NCBI RefSeq assembly: GCF_001685025.1
Contig: NZ_MAYU01000021.1
Coordinates: 62,001 to 126,000 of the forward strand
DNA from: Bacillus sp. FJAT-27225
GTDB lineage: Bacteria > Bacillota > Bacilli > Bacillales > Cytobacillaceae
DNA length: 64,000 nucleotides
Reading direction: 5' to 3'
A program made the translations under genes and the position numbers. The notes under the pieces were generated by a model, which worked only from the letters and a program-made list of their open reading frames with translations, was not told the DNA's origin and did not search any database. Positions 19,846-28,754 of the stretch are shown piece after piece (position 1 is the stretch's first letter; each line of letters starts with the position of its first letter).

Positions 19846-22641
19846 CTATTTGCTTCTTTTCTTGGCTTCAAGCAGCCGGTTCATTCGTTCCTGTTTCTGT
19901 TCCGGCGATAGTTCTTGTTTGGTATTCGCTGGCTTGGCTTGTGATTTTGGTTTCACTTGCGTTTGCTGCTCACCATGTGGTTGAACTTCCTTTAAAGGCT
20001 TTTCAGGCTTGCCAGGTGCAGGAACAATTGCCTTGGCTGGCCTTTTGCGCGAAGCTTTTTCCTTCGCGCCTGTAAGCCTGCCAATAACCGCCCCACCTGC
20101 AACATCTGAATCCTCTAACTTTACTCGTTTCGGTATCAGTTTTGAGAATACCCGGACACCGAACCTTCTGATGAAAATTTCCAGCACAAGCAGCAAGAAC
20201 GCGGCCAGAAGCAAGTATTCACTGATTGGCTGCCTTTCTTTCGGAGAGTTAGCCAGAGCTCTGAATGCATCCTTCGGTACGGTCAGTTCCTTTCCGCCGC
20301 TAATTAAAGCCAGTTCCTTTAATAAACCCCTATTTGTTCCTTCAAGCAGAAATTCATCCGAGTAAGGAACAGAAAATCCAGTTCGGTATAGCTGAGCCTC
20401 TCCATTTTTCCCAGTCTGTTGAAGTGACAGGTAATACATTCCTGGTTTCGACGGGAAAACAAGCTCGTATTCCCCAGGCCGAACAAGCTTCATGTTAGCA
20501 TCGACTTTTTGCCCATTTTCCGCTAAAAGTGATGCCTCGACAGGAAGAGGTTCCTTGCTTGCGCTTTTCAATGCCGCGATCGTATCACCGCCCTCTTTCC
20601 CGACTGAAACTGAGAACGGCTCACTATTATATTGCGGCAGCGAAGCAGATACTAGCTGGTTCAGGAACCCAGGCCAGCCATCCCAGCGCGCCCAATCACC
20701 GGACCACTTCCCGCTTACATCGGATGTAAAGGCCAGCGCCTTGCCAAGACCATATTGCCATTCTGCAAGGACCGGGTCTTCCTTTTCACTCAAGATTGGG
20801 ACTGTTGCCCTTGTTTTTGGTGTAGTGGCAATATATGCATTCATTTGCGGAACCCCAGCCGAAAAACGGACTGCCCACTCAGGGTACGATTCAATCAATG
20901 GATAAAAGGGATTGTCCTCGATATACGTCCTGGTAGTCATAACCGTTTCACGGGAGAGGACGCTAGGAATTACAGAGGCGTCTGAGACATCATAAAAACG
21001 GCCGCTTCCCATTTCTGCCAAATCCTCAAGCAGCAGCCTGTCTGCATCGGCACCCAGCGCTACTGTCGACAAGGTAATGTTTTTGTCCTTTCCTTCTCCA
21101 ATAAGGGCTGCATAATCGCCGCCTGCCGCCGACTGTCCGTCAGTCAGCAAAATAATATGCTTTCGTTGAAGTTTTAGATCCCGAAGTTCCTCATATGCTT
21201 TTGCGAGGGCAGGATAAATATTTGTACCTCCACCGACAGGAATGGACCTGATTTTATTAACTGCCTTCTTTTTATCCTTTAAAGGGGCAGTTTCAACAAT
21301 CGTCCATGGTTGGTCATCGAAGGCGATGAAGCCGAGCGTATCTTCTTCGCGCAGCAATTCAACGGACCGGGCTGCTGCCTCTTTTGCAAGCGACAGCTTA
21401 TTCCCGCTCATACTGCCAGACCGGTCTATCACAATCACCAGACCCAGTGACGGCATTTCCTTTTTTCCCTTAATATCCATATCAACAGGCAGCACTTTTT
21501 CTATCGGTGTTTTAAAATAGCCGCCAAGGCCAAAGCTTCCTTCACCGCCTGTCATTACAAAGCCGGTTCCGAATTCCCTGACTGCTTTTTCAATCAAATC
21601 CATCTGGTTTTGAGTCACCCGGTGGCCGGGGACATTTTCAAAAATGATTGATTGATAATGCAGGTAACCGCCAAGTGCCGTCGGCAATTTTTCAGGGACT
21701 GTTTTTTCAACTAAAAGGTCAGAGCTTTCGAGAATGGCAGGAAGGGGTCCACCGGGTTTTCCCTCAACAACGAGTACCCTCGGTGTTCCTCTTACAGTGG
21801 AGACCGCATGAAGGGAATTGTTTTCAATATAAGCATCCTGCTTATTAACAAGCTCGGCCTTATAGACGGCAAGACCCGGTTCTTCAGCCTTATGCGTAAA
21901 CGTATATGCGTTTTCCCCTTCTTTGATCTGGACATTCTGCTGAAGGATTGCCTTGTTATTCACAGATAGCCGAATTGCGGCCGTTGTCGCTATATTGCTT
22001 GTCAATGTTACAGTAACCGTCGTTTCTTCCCCTTCGAAAAGCGAAGGGGGAACATCAAGTCCCGAAACCGCTGTATCTAGTTTGGCATCTTGCTCGAGGA
22101 CAACATAATCGAGTTCAATGCCCTTGTTTTTTAGGAGGCGGGCAGCTTCTCCTGCTTTTCCTACCGTATCATTGCCGTCAGTCAGCAGGACAATTCTTCC
22201 CCCTTCCGTGCTAGGCAGCAGTGAGGAAGCGAACTGGAGTCCTGAGCTTATATGGGTTTCACCTTTATCAAGCTCTGCATGAAACGCTTCCGGGACTGTT
22301 GTCCCCCCGGACATTGTCGCTTCAGACTGTGCACCATTCGCAAATGAAGCAATTGCAAATTGCTTGCCTTCACCCTTTGAGGAAACTGCTTTATCAATCC
22401 AGTCAAGTACTTTCCCTTCCTTTGAAGCAACACTGCTTGAGCGGTCGGCAAGAAAGACAATCGACTCAGTTTTCGCAGGGAGAATAACTTCAGGTACTGC
22501 GAGGGCAAAAATGAGCAAAAACAGGACAATGCTCCTGAGAACTCCAACAACCTTTCGATCAAGTGATACTGCCTGCCTGAAAAACAGGAACATCAAGAAA
22601 AACGCCGGTAATGAAAATAAGAGCATAAACGGATAATTCAT
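19846..22641 (-). CDS. Membrane protein with two von Willebrand factor A domains
   Basis: The ATG at 22641 gives 931 residues and lies 1 bp after the upstream stop, indicating translational coupling. Two membrane segments (about 6-22 and 32-52) precede a first VWA-like domain with DRSSS at 66-70 and LLTDGND at about 152-158. A middle region with FVMTGGEGSFGLGGY resembles the glutamine-amidotransferase-like fold. A second VWA domain has a perfect MIDAS (DRSGSMS at 406-412, GGTN near 471-474, LLTDGQS near 499-505). A C-terminal membrane helix and a Lys/Pro-rich cytoplasmic tail follow. MIDAS motifs usually bind Mg2+ and mediate protein contacts. Last gene of the MoxR cluster; the specific function is unknown. 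Confidence 0.85.
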   Translation of the reverse strand: MNYPFMLLFSLPAFFLMFLFFRQAVSLDRKVVGVLRSIVLFLLIFALAVPEVILPAKTESIVFLADRSSSVASKEGKVLDWIDKAVSSKGEGKQFAIASFANGAQSEATMSGGTTVPEAFHAELDKGETHISSGLQFASSLLPSTEGGRIVLLTDGNDTVGKAGEAARLLKNKGIELDYVVLEQDAKLDTAVSGLDVPPSLFEGEETTVTVTLTSNIATTAAIRLSVNNKAILQQNVQIKEGENAYTFTHKAEEPGLAVYKAELVNKQDAYIENNSLHAVSTVRGTPRVLVVEGKPGGPLPAILESSDLLVEKTVPEKLPTALGGYLHYQSIIFENVPGHRVTQNQMDLIEKAVREFGTGFVMTGGEGSFGLGGYFKTPIEKVLPVDMDIKGKKEMPSLGLVIVIDRSGSMSGNKLSLAKEAAARSVELLREEDTLGFIAFDDQPWTIVETAPLKDKKKAVNKIRSIPVGGGTNIYPALAKAYEELRDLKLQRKHIILLTDGQSAAGGDYAALIGEGKDKNITLSTVALGADADRLLLEDLAEMGSGRFYDVSDASVIPSVLSRETVMTTRTYIEDNPFYPLIESYPEWAVRFSAGVPQMNAYIATTPKTRATVPILSEKEDPVLAEWQYGLGKALAFTSDVSGKWSGDWARWDGWPGFLNQLVSASLPQYNSEPFSVSVGKEGGDTIAALKSASKEPLPVEASLLAENGQKVDANMKLVRPGEYELVFPSKPGMYYLSLQQTGKNGEAQLYRTGFSVPYSDEFLLEGTNRGLLKELALISGGKELTVPKDAFRALANSPKERQPISEYLLLAAFLLLVLEIFIRRFGVRVFSKLIPKRVKLEDSDVAGGAVIGRLTGAKEKASRKRPAKAIVPAPGKPEKPLKEVQPHGEQQTQVKPKSQAKPANTKQELSPEQKQERMNRLLEAKKRSK

Positions 22642-22642
22642 T

Positions 22643-24415
22643 TCAAAGCCCACGCCTGAACACCTCCCATTCAACAAGCAGAATCAAGAGGGCTAATGAC
22701 CCCAGCCATAGCCATGCTGTACCATTTTCTTGTGTCTCTGCTTTTCTCAGCTTGGAATCGCCGGACTCGTTCAATGAAAATGAATTCTCGTAAACTGGCT
22801 TTTTTTCACGGTCATCAAGCAGGACCGAAAAATACTGGACCCTCTCCCCGGCAACTGCCTGGTAAATTCCTGGTTCATAAGGGGCTTTAAAGTTTTCGTT
22901 TTGCAAATTGAAACTTCCTAGGTTCCGGCCTTTCTCGTCAAATAATTCCAGCGGTCCTTCTGCTGTATCGATACTCAGCCATCTTTCCTCACCAGGCTGG
23001 AAGTTTCCAAGAAATCCATTTTGGCTCGAGAGCCACTGATAGCTGTTATAAAGGAATATTGGAAATCCCGGCTGAAGCGGCCAGTCGCTTTGTTCAATTG
23101 CAAAATTCACGATAATCGCAGGCTGTCCTTTCATCCGCCCTGATTGAATCAACGGATGGCCACCGCTTTCAGCAATCGTATCAAATTGGCCTTGCAGGAC
23201 TTGGGAAGCCTTTTGGATATACGTTTTTTCAAAAGCAGCATATTCCAGGAGCGGTGAATCCGAAACCTTTGGCTGCTCCTTCATTTCAATCCGGTCTTCC
23301 TTGTTATTATTGATTAGCAAAATGGGCCCTTCAGGAAGGGTTGCCGGCATCTCGCCTTCTACTAGGAATATCGCACCATCCTCAACAGTTCCAAGGCTTT
23401 TTTCATCAAGCTGTACGCTTGTAATTCCAATTGAATTCAGGCCCTTCAGCAGAAACGGGTTCACATCCCCAATCGCATAAACTGGTGGATTTACTGGGGA
23501 AAGGACTGTCGCTGCACTGTTATCTGCAAGATACTTGTCTGATGCCGCTATTTCGGCGCGATAATAGTGGCTGTCAGGAAGGTTTGGGATATCGATGATT
23601 TCCTGGCTATTTGCTTTCAGTTCAACTCTTTTTTCAAATACAGTCTCTTCATTGCCAACTATCCGAAAATCCGCACTGATGTCCTTGTTTCCCTGGTTTT
23701 CAGCCACTGCAACCGCCGTGACCGTTTCACCGGAACGTGCCGCACCAAAGGATAGGAGAGCGAGATTGTCGAGTTCCTCGCCAACGTTATGTACAATAAT
23801 ATGCTGATTCCCTGCAATTGGCTGTATCAATTCTTTTGTTACACCATCCGAAAAAATATGGACTGCCCCGCTTGACCCGGATGACAGTGATGCCGCAAGC
23901 CGGACAGAATCGCTTATATTTTCGTGCTCATATGTCAGCTGAAGCGAATCGATTGCAGCCTTAATTGCTGCGTTTTTTCCTTCCCTGTTTATAATAATCT
24001 CAGGCTCCTCTCCGGCGAGGATAATGGTTACCTGCTGGCGGTCAAGCCTTTGGGCAATATCAAGCATTTCGTTTTTTGCCCTTGTGAATCGTGACTCTCC
24101 ACCAGATTCTGCCGACATGGATGAGGATGGGTCCACAACGAAAACAAGATGCTCACCTGCCAACCCGGAACCTCCCAAAACTGGTTTGACAAGGGCAATC
24201 ATTAACAGGGCAAGTGCCGCAAGCTGCAGCCAGAATAATAGATTGTGCTGCAGCTTTTTCAGCCACGGCGAAGCCTGCCATTCATTCATTGCCTCAATCC
24301 ATAAAAGATTCGAAGGATTGATAACAGAATGATATTGTTTACGGAAAAAATAGAGCAGGATGACGCCCGCTATCAGGATTCCCAGAAGAAAATAGAATGG
24401 ATTGGCAAAGTGCAT
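22643..24415 (-). CDS. BatA-type membrane protein with VWA domain
   Basis: A 590-residue protein. The N-terminal BatA-like hairpin has two membrane helices (about 7-24 and 60-80, around FANPFYFLLGILIAG). A VWA domain with MIDAS DPSSSMS at 95-101 follows, then a long extracytoplasmic region. A C-terminal membrane helix (WLWLGSLALLILLVEW) ends in FRRGL. BatA/BatB-type proteins accompany MoxR ATPases and DUF58 proteins in many bacteria (aerotolerance operons in Bacteroides). It lies 11 bp after the DUF58 gene. Substrate and role here are not known. Confidence 0.85.
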   Translation of the reverse strand: MHFANPFYFLLGILIAGVILLYFFRKQYHSVINPSNLLWIEAMNEWQASPWLKKLQHNLLFWLQLAALALLMIALVKPVLGGSGLAGEHLVFVVDPSSSMSAESGGESRFTRAKNEMLDIAQRLDRQQVTIILAGEEPEIIINREGKNAAIKAAIDSLQLTYEHENISDSVRLAASLSSGSSGAVHIFSDGVTKELIQPIAGNQHIIVHNVGEELDNLALLSFGAARSGETVTAVAVAENQGNKDISADFRIVGNEETVFEKRVELKANSQEIIDIPNLPDSHYYRAEIAASDKYLADNSAATVLSPVNPPVYAIGDVNPFLLKGLNSIGITSVQLDEKSLGTVEDGAIFLVEGEMPATLPEGPILLINNNKEDRIEMKEQPKVSDSPLLEYAAFEKTYIQKASQVLQGQFDTIAESGGHPLIQSGRMKGQPAIIVNFAIEQSDWPLQPGFPIFLYNSYQWLSSQNGFLGNFQPGEERWLSIDTAEGPLELFDEKGRNLGSFNLQNENFKAPYEPGIYQAVAGERVQYFSVLLDDREKKPVYENSFSLNESGDSKLRKAETQENGTAWLWLGSLALLILLVEWEVFRRGL

Positions 24416-24426
24416 TATTTTTCACC

Positions 24427-25296
24427 TCATTCCAGCACTTTTTTTGCTGTGCATTTATGGAACAGGAAGTCCTGAAGATCATGTATGTCTGAAACAGGGA
24501 CATATGTAAAACCATATTTCCGGCATAGGCCTTCAAGAGTATCGTTATGGTTTGTAAGCCGGTTCTGATACAGCCTGATAACATTTTCCTGCATAGTCAC
24601 ATTCACGAAAGTGCCTGTTTCACTATCAACCAACTTTACATCTCCGGAAAGCTTCGGTTCTAATTCGTCATGTGAAAGGACTTGAATGAATTTTACTTCA
24701 ACCTTGGCTGCGGCAAACTTCCGGAACATCGCTTCAAATTCGACAGGTGATTCAAGCCCGTCTGAAATTAGGATGGCTGCCTGCAAAGTTTTTAGACTCT
24801 CTTTGGTAATTAGTTCAGTAAAGCCGCCGGTACGTGCGGACCCATTCATTGCGAGGACACTTGAATACATGTTTCTTGCATAAACGGTCCCCTTCCTGGC
24901 AATTTTCCCGAAAGATTCGGCAGCCACCGGGAAGAAAGTCAGCCTGTCTTCACCGTTCAAAATAATAAAACTCATAGCTGCAGCAATTTCGCGGGCACGC
25001 TGCCACTTCGTTTCGATAGCCTGCATGGAAGGAGTTGCATCCAGGAAAACAGCTGCATGGATTTCCTGTTCATCAAGGAATCTTTTAATATAGTGCTTGC
25101 CTGTCCGCCCGTAAATATTCCAATCAATCATCCGGATATCATCACCAGGCTGATAGGAACGGAAATCCGAGAATTCTAGAGAAGTTCCGGCCTTTCCAGC
25201 CCTTCTTGCCCCTTTATGGACACTTCGCCTTCTCGTTTTGACAAAAAGGCGTTTTTGCTGGAGCCGCCCCAGTACTGCTTTGCCCGATCCGCTCAT
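24427..25296 (-). CDS. DUF58 domain protein
   Basis: A 289-residue protein with the DUF58 signature: SLEFSDFRSYQPGDDIRMID followed by WN, then KHYIKRFLDEQE. A VWA-like fold follows in which the first MIDAS element is DATPSM (about 91-96) rather than DxSxS, a change common in this family. The Arg/Lys-rich N-terminus has no membrane segment, unlike many DUF58 proteins with two helices. It overlaps the moxR gene by 4 bp (ATGA), so the two are coupled. DUF58 proteins are thought to be partners of MoxR ATPases. Confidence 0.9.
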   Translation of the reverse strand: MSGSGKAVLGRLQQKRLFVKTRRRSVHKGARRAGKAGTSLEFSDFRSYQPGDDIRMIDWNIYGRTGKHYIKRFLDEQEIHAAVFLDATPSMQAIETKWQRAREIAAAMSFIILNGEDRLTFFPVAAESFGKIARKGTVYARNMYSSVLAMNGSARTGGFTELITKESLKTLQAAILISDGLESPVEFEAMFRKFAAAKVEVKFIQVLSHDELEPKLSGDVKLVDSETGTFVNVTMQENVIRLYQNRLTNHNDTLEGLCRKYGFTYVPVSDIHDLQDFLFHKCTAKKVLE

Positions 25297-26303
25297 TTGG
25301 CCGGAATACCTTTCACTGCAGAATCGACGATATCCGCTATAATGGTATCCGCTTCCAAACCGCTCGCTTCCCCTTCAAAATTCATAAACAGCCGGTGGCG
25401 CAATGCAGGGGCAGCGACCTGCTTCAGATCACCTGTGGAAACATGATATCGCCCGCCCATTAGTGCCCGAGCTTTTGCGAGCTGGATGATACTCTGCAAT
25501 CCGCGGGGGCCGCTTCCATATTGAATGTACTTTTCTACGGATTCAGGTGCCCCCTCCTTGCCTGGATGGGTCATGGAAACAATTGAAACCGCTAAATCCA
25601 GCATCTCATCTGAGATAAGGATTTCCCTTGCAAGCCGCTGCACGAGGACAACATCTCCCGTTCCAAGTAATTTCTGAAGAGAAGGTGTTTCAGTACCGGT
25701 CGTCCGCCGGGCAATTTCCTTTAATTCCTCTCTTGAGGGATAAGTGACATTTATTTTGCAGATAAAACGGTCCATTTGTGCTTCAGGAAGAGGATACGTA
25801 CCTTCCATATCGATCGGGTTTTGGGTTGCCAGAACAAAAAACGGCATTTCCATTTGCTTCGTCTCGCCCATCACCGTTACCGTTTTCTCACCCATTGCTT
25901 CGAGAAGGGCACTTTGTGTTTTGGGTGTTGCCCTGTTTATTTCATCAGCAAGAACGATATTCGAAAATAAAGGCCCTTTATAAAAAGTAAATTCCTGTCT
26001 CCCCCCTTCACCCGGCTGCAGCAGCATTGTCCCCGTAATATCGGAAGGCATTAGATCCGGTGTGAACTGAACCCGGGAAAAGGATAAATCCATGCATTCC
26101 GCTATCGTCCGAATCAGCATGGTCTTGCCAAGACCAGGCAAGCCTTCGAGAAGCGAATGCCCGCCAGAAAGAATGCTCCAAAGAACCTGGTCAATAACTT
26201 CGTCCTGCCCTACGATGAACTTTTTAATTTCCTCTCTGGCTCCCTTTAGTTTTTCGCCGGCATTGATGAATTGCGTTTCTTTATCTTTTAGTGCTGATTC
26301 CAT
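25293..26303 (-). CDS. MoxR family AAA+ ATPase
   Basis: A 336-residue MoxR-type ATPase with Walker A GLPGLGKT at 54-61, Walker B IVLADEIN at 116-123, and sensor region FVLATQNPIDMEGTYPLPEAQ, all intact. MoxR proteins act as chaperones that insert metal or remodel complexes together with VWA-domain proteins. It lies 6 bp downstream of the 530-residue protein and overlaps the DUF58 gene by 4 bp. The B. subtilis relative is YeaC, in an operon with DUF58 and transglutaminase genes; no transglutaminase is present here. Confidence 0.95.
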   Translation of the reverse strand: MESALKDKETQFINAGEKLKGAREEIKKFIVGQDEVIDQVLWSILSGGHSLLEGLPGLGKTMLIRTIAECMDLSFSRVQFTPDLMPSDITGTMLLQPGEGGRQEFTFYKGPLFSNIVLADEINRATPKTQSALLEAMGEKTVTVMGETKQMEMPFFVLATQNPIDMEGTYPLPEAQMDRFICKINVTYPSREELKEIARRTTGTETPSLQKLLGTGDVVLVQRLAREILISDEMLDLAVSIVSMTHPGKEGAPESVEKYIQYGSGPRGLQSIIQLAKARALMGGRYHVSTGDLKQVAAPALRHRLFMNFEGEASGLEADTIIADIVDSAVKGIPAK

Positions 26304-26309
26304 GGGCTT

Positions 26310-27902
26310 TCACTCCTTGTTCGGATCTAAATCAGAAAAATAATTTTTAACAATTGTCTCGAGCCCACCAGGCAAATTCATGCGATCCATACTCGTTCGG
26401 TAAGAATCTGCATAACTTCCATATACCTCCTCGTATGGCCGGATTGTTCCACGGAGAATCGGGCCATCACTTTCATACTGGCTGGCCGGTGACCCGGACC
26501 CTAAGTTGCCAGAATCGGTCTCAACATTTGTTTTTCCGCCAATATGCTCCGGTACGGTCAAGAAATCCCTTGAACCTTGGCCTAGGCCAGCCCCTGATCC
26601 GGTCCCATTTCCTCCGTTGCCGCCATTTCCACTGCCAGTGCCTGTGCCGGTTCCAGTGCCAGTCCCGTTCCCGTTCCCGTTTCCAGTTCCCGAACCATTC
26701 CCATGGCCACTGCCATTACCGTTCCCCTGGCTATTTCCCTGTCCAGGAGAAGTGCCATTGCCTGGCTGCTGCGCGCCATTCTGCCCGCTGCTTCCATTTT
26801 TTTGTCCGGAAGGCGTTTGCCCCTGGCTGGTACCGGTTGTCGGGTTCATTGCAATTTGCCCTGGCGGAATGCCGTTATCTTTCATCAACTTCTGCACGGT
26901 TTGGCCTTGCTGGCTTAGAGCTGCCCGTGCCGAAGCAAGCTGGTTCAGCGCATTTTCGGAGTTCAGGGCGTCCTTTAGTTTCTCAGCCAGTTGAGCCAGT
27001 TCCTGTTCGGTCATTTGCCCTTCCTTGCCTGTAAGCTGTGTTAACGCCTGTTTCTGTTCTTTATTCAATTGGCCGGCAGCTTGATTTAACTTACTTAGTT
27101 CCTGGACAGCCTTTTCAATATCCTTTTCCTTGAGCGCAGAGGCTAGTTTTGTTAAACCGGCCTTCTCAAGCTGTTCCTGGTTCCGGGCAATTTGATTTCC
27201 CTTTTCTTCCTCCTTCATTTCCTTCAAGGCAAGTTCTTTTTTCTTGCTTTCAAGAGCTTTCAGCGCATCTTCGGGGGTTTTGGCTTTCACTAGCTCCTTC
27301 TTCAGCTCCTCAAGCACTTTTTTTGCCTGGGGGTCTTTTTCCTTGGCAATTTGTTTATCCAGCTCTTTCTCAGCTTTTTCCAGTATCTTCTTTTCCGTTT
27401 CCTGCATGGCTGCCTGCTCCATTTTCTTGCTGGGGAGCTCGTTGGCGGCATAAGCGAGACTTCCAAATAGGATACCTGCTATGATCCACTTGCTTACCTG
27501 ATATTTCTTTTTCCTTCCTAAGACCTGGTCACTTACTCTTCTCATCCAGCGCACGGCTTCCGCCAGCTGCAGCCTGTGCAGCATTCCATCTTCCTTATAG
27601 AACGAAAACGCTGACAGGACTCTGTCTTCTGCTACATAGGAGTTATATACTTTCACGGCATCCTTCCAGCCTGGCCAGCCTCGCCAAACCCAAATAGCCG
27701 AAACAAGGAAACCAAGCCCAGTGATCCAAATGGCAAACTGGTGGTAAAAAGGCAGAACAACAATCCGAGCCAAAAAGTAAATCAGCATGGTTACTCCTGC
27801 TCCGGCAATAAATCCATATTGCAGCCCAAGCAAAGCCCGCCGTATGCGAAGCTGGCGCCTTACCGGAGTTAATAGTTTCAGGAATTGCTGTTTATCCTCC
27901 AT
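26310..27902 (-). CDS. Membrane-anchored helical protein with Gly/Asn/Thr-rich linker
   Basis: A 530-residue protein. Membrane segments are at about 27-48, 56-74 and 137-153. A Lys/Glu/Gln-rich helical or coiled-coil stretch covers about 160-345. A low-complexity tract of GN, GT and GS dipeptides covers about 365-445 and is encoded by short repeated codons. A conserved-looking C-terminus contains EEVYGSYADSYRTSMDRMNL and ends FSDLDPNKE. Proteins of this architecture occur beside MoxR operons (DUF4175-like), but the family assignment is tentative. It probably links the ABC transporter half of the operon to the MoxR/VWA half. Confidence 0.7.
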   Translation of the reverse strand: MEDKQQFLKLLTPVRRQLRIRRALLGLQYGFIAGAGVTMLIYFLARIVVLPFYHQFAIWITGLGFLVSAIWVWRGWPGWKDAVKVYNSYVAEDRVLSAFSFYKEDGMLHRLQLAEAVRWMRRVSDQVLGRKKKYQVSKWIIAGILFGSLAYAANELPSKKMEQAAMQETEKKILEKAEKELDKQIAKEKDPQAKKVLEELKKELVKAKTPEDALKALESKKKELALKEMKEEEKGNQIARNQEQLEKAGLTKLASALKEKDIEKAVQELSKLNQAAGQLNKEQKQALTQLTGKEGQMTEQELAQLAEKLKDALNSENALNQLASARAALSQQGQTVQKLMKDNGIPPGQIAMNPTTGTSQGQTPSGQKNGSSGQNGAQQPGNGTSPGQGNSQGNGNGSGHGNGSGTGNGNGNGTGTGTGTGTGSGNGGNGGNGTGSGAGLGQGSRDFLTVPEHIGGKTNVETDSGNLGSGSPASQYESDGPILRGTIRPYEEVYGSYADSYRTSMDRMNLPGGLETIVKNYFSDLDPNKE

Positions 27903-27920
27903 GTTTACCAGTCCCTTGCA

Positions 27921-28754
27921 TTATTTTTTCTTCCTCATTACCGGCCTTAGCTTGTTAATACTAATCATCAATGCAACCGCTCCGAGTAATGTGTATGAAA
28001 TAAGGAGCGACGCCCATAATGGGAAATCAATCCCCGACTGGCGGTTTATATCCTTTATGAATTCCGGCTCAAATATGCCGAGCATGGTAATGAAAGGATT
28101 CAGCATCGCAAAAAAATACGGCACAGGAGTTGTTCCTCCTGACATAGAATTATACTGTATTGATATTAGAAATAAGAAGGCCGTCCCCGCTGCCATGAAC
28201 AACGTAACACCGTACGTTGAAATCATTGAAACAATCGTTTTTCGTATAAGGGTGGAAAACAGCACTCCTATGCTGCCGAAAACAAGAATCAAGAAAATAT
28301 AGTATCCGAGCACTAATAAAACCTGAAGCGGGGAGATTCCCCCAAATAGAAAGACGATGCTGTAAATCGGCATACTTCCAATTATCATCAGGAGCAGGAA
28401 TGACACGGACGAGATAAGCTTTCCGATAATAATCCCTGTAGAGGTTTGTGTGGTCGTCAACAAGATATTCAGCGTCTGTTTTTCCCTTTCCCCACTTATG
28501 ACCCCCGCTGTAAGTCCAGGCGTAATGAAAAGTATCAATCCAAGCTGGATGAATGAAAGAACCATAAACATAATCCGGCTTTGGTCAGGGCGAAATAAAT
28601 TTGATCCAAATGCCTGTGATTGTATAAAAATATATCCAATAGTGACAAGGCATAGTGCCAATAGGTAAAACATCAGCCCGAGGAAGCTTTTAAAGGAGCG
28701 GAATCTCAGCTTAAACTCCTTGTTCATGACAGGGTTGAGCAGGAATTGCCTCAC
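27921..28754 (-). CDS. ABC-2 type transporter permease
   Basis: A 277-residue integral membrane protein with six predicted helices and the ABC-2 signature GEREKQTLNILLTT after the second helix. It overlaps the ATPase gene upstream by 4 bp, so they form one transporter. ABC-2 systems export lipids, polysaccharides, peptides or drugs, or act as mechanical modules as in gliding (GldA/GldF). The substrate cannot be read from sequence. Confidence 0.9.
   Translation of the reverse strand: MRQFLLNPVMNKEFKLRFRSFKSFLGLMFYLLALCLVTIGYIFIQSQAFGSNLFRPDQSRIMFMVLSFIQLGLILFITPGLTAGVISGEREKQTLNILLTTTQTSTGIIIGKLISSVSFLLLMIIGSMPIYSIVFLFGGISPLQVLLVLGYYIFLILVFGSIGVLFSTLIRKTIVSMISTYGVTLFMAAGTAFLFLISIQYNSMSGGTTPVPYFFAMLNPFITMLGIFEPEFIKDINRQSGIDFPLWASLLISYTLLGAVALMISINKLRPVMRKKK

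Noticed and set aside
24427-26303. Equivalence of the cluster to the B. subtilis yeaC-yeaD-yebA operon
   Set aside because: The MoxR and DUF58 pair matches in kind, but there is no transglutaminase gene, and two VWA proteins and an ABC-2 exporter are present instead, so it is not the same operon.
26506-26994. Plus-strand Pro-rich ORF of 162 codons
   Set aside because: Antisense reading of the GN/GT low-complexity tract; the VP repeats come from codon complementarity.
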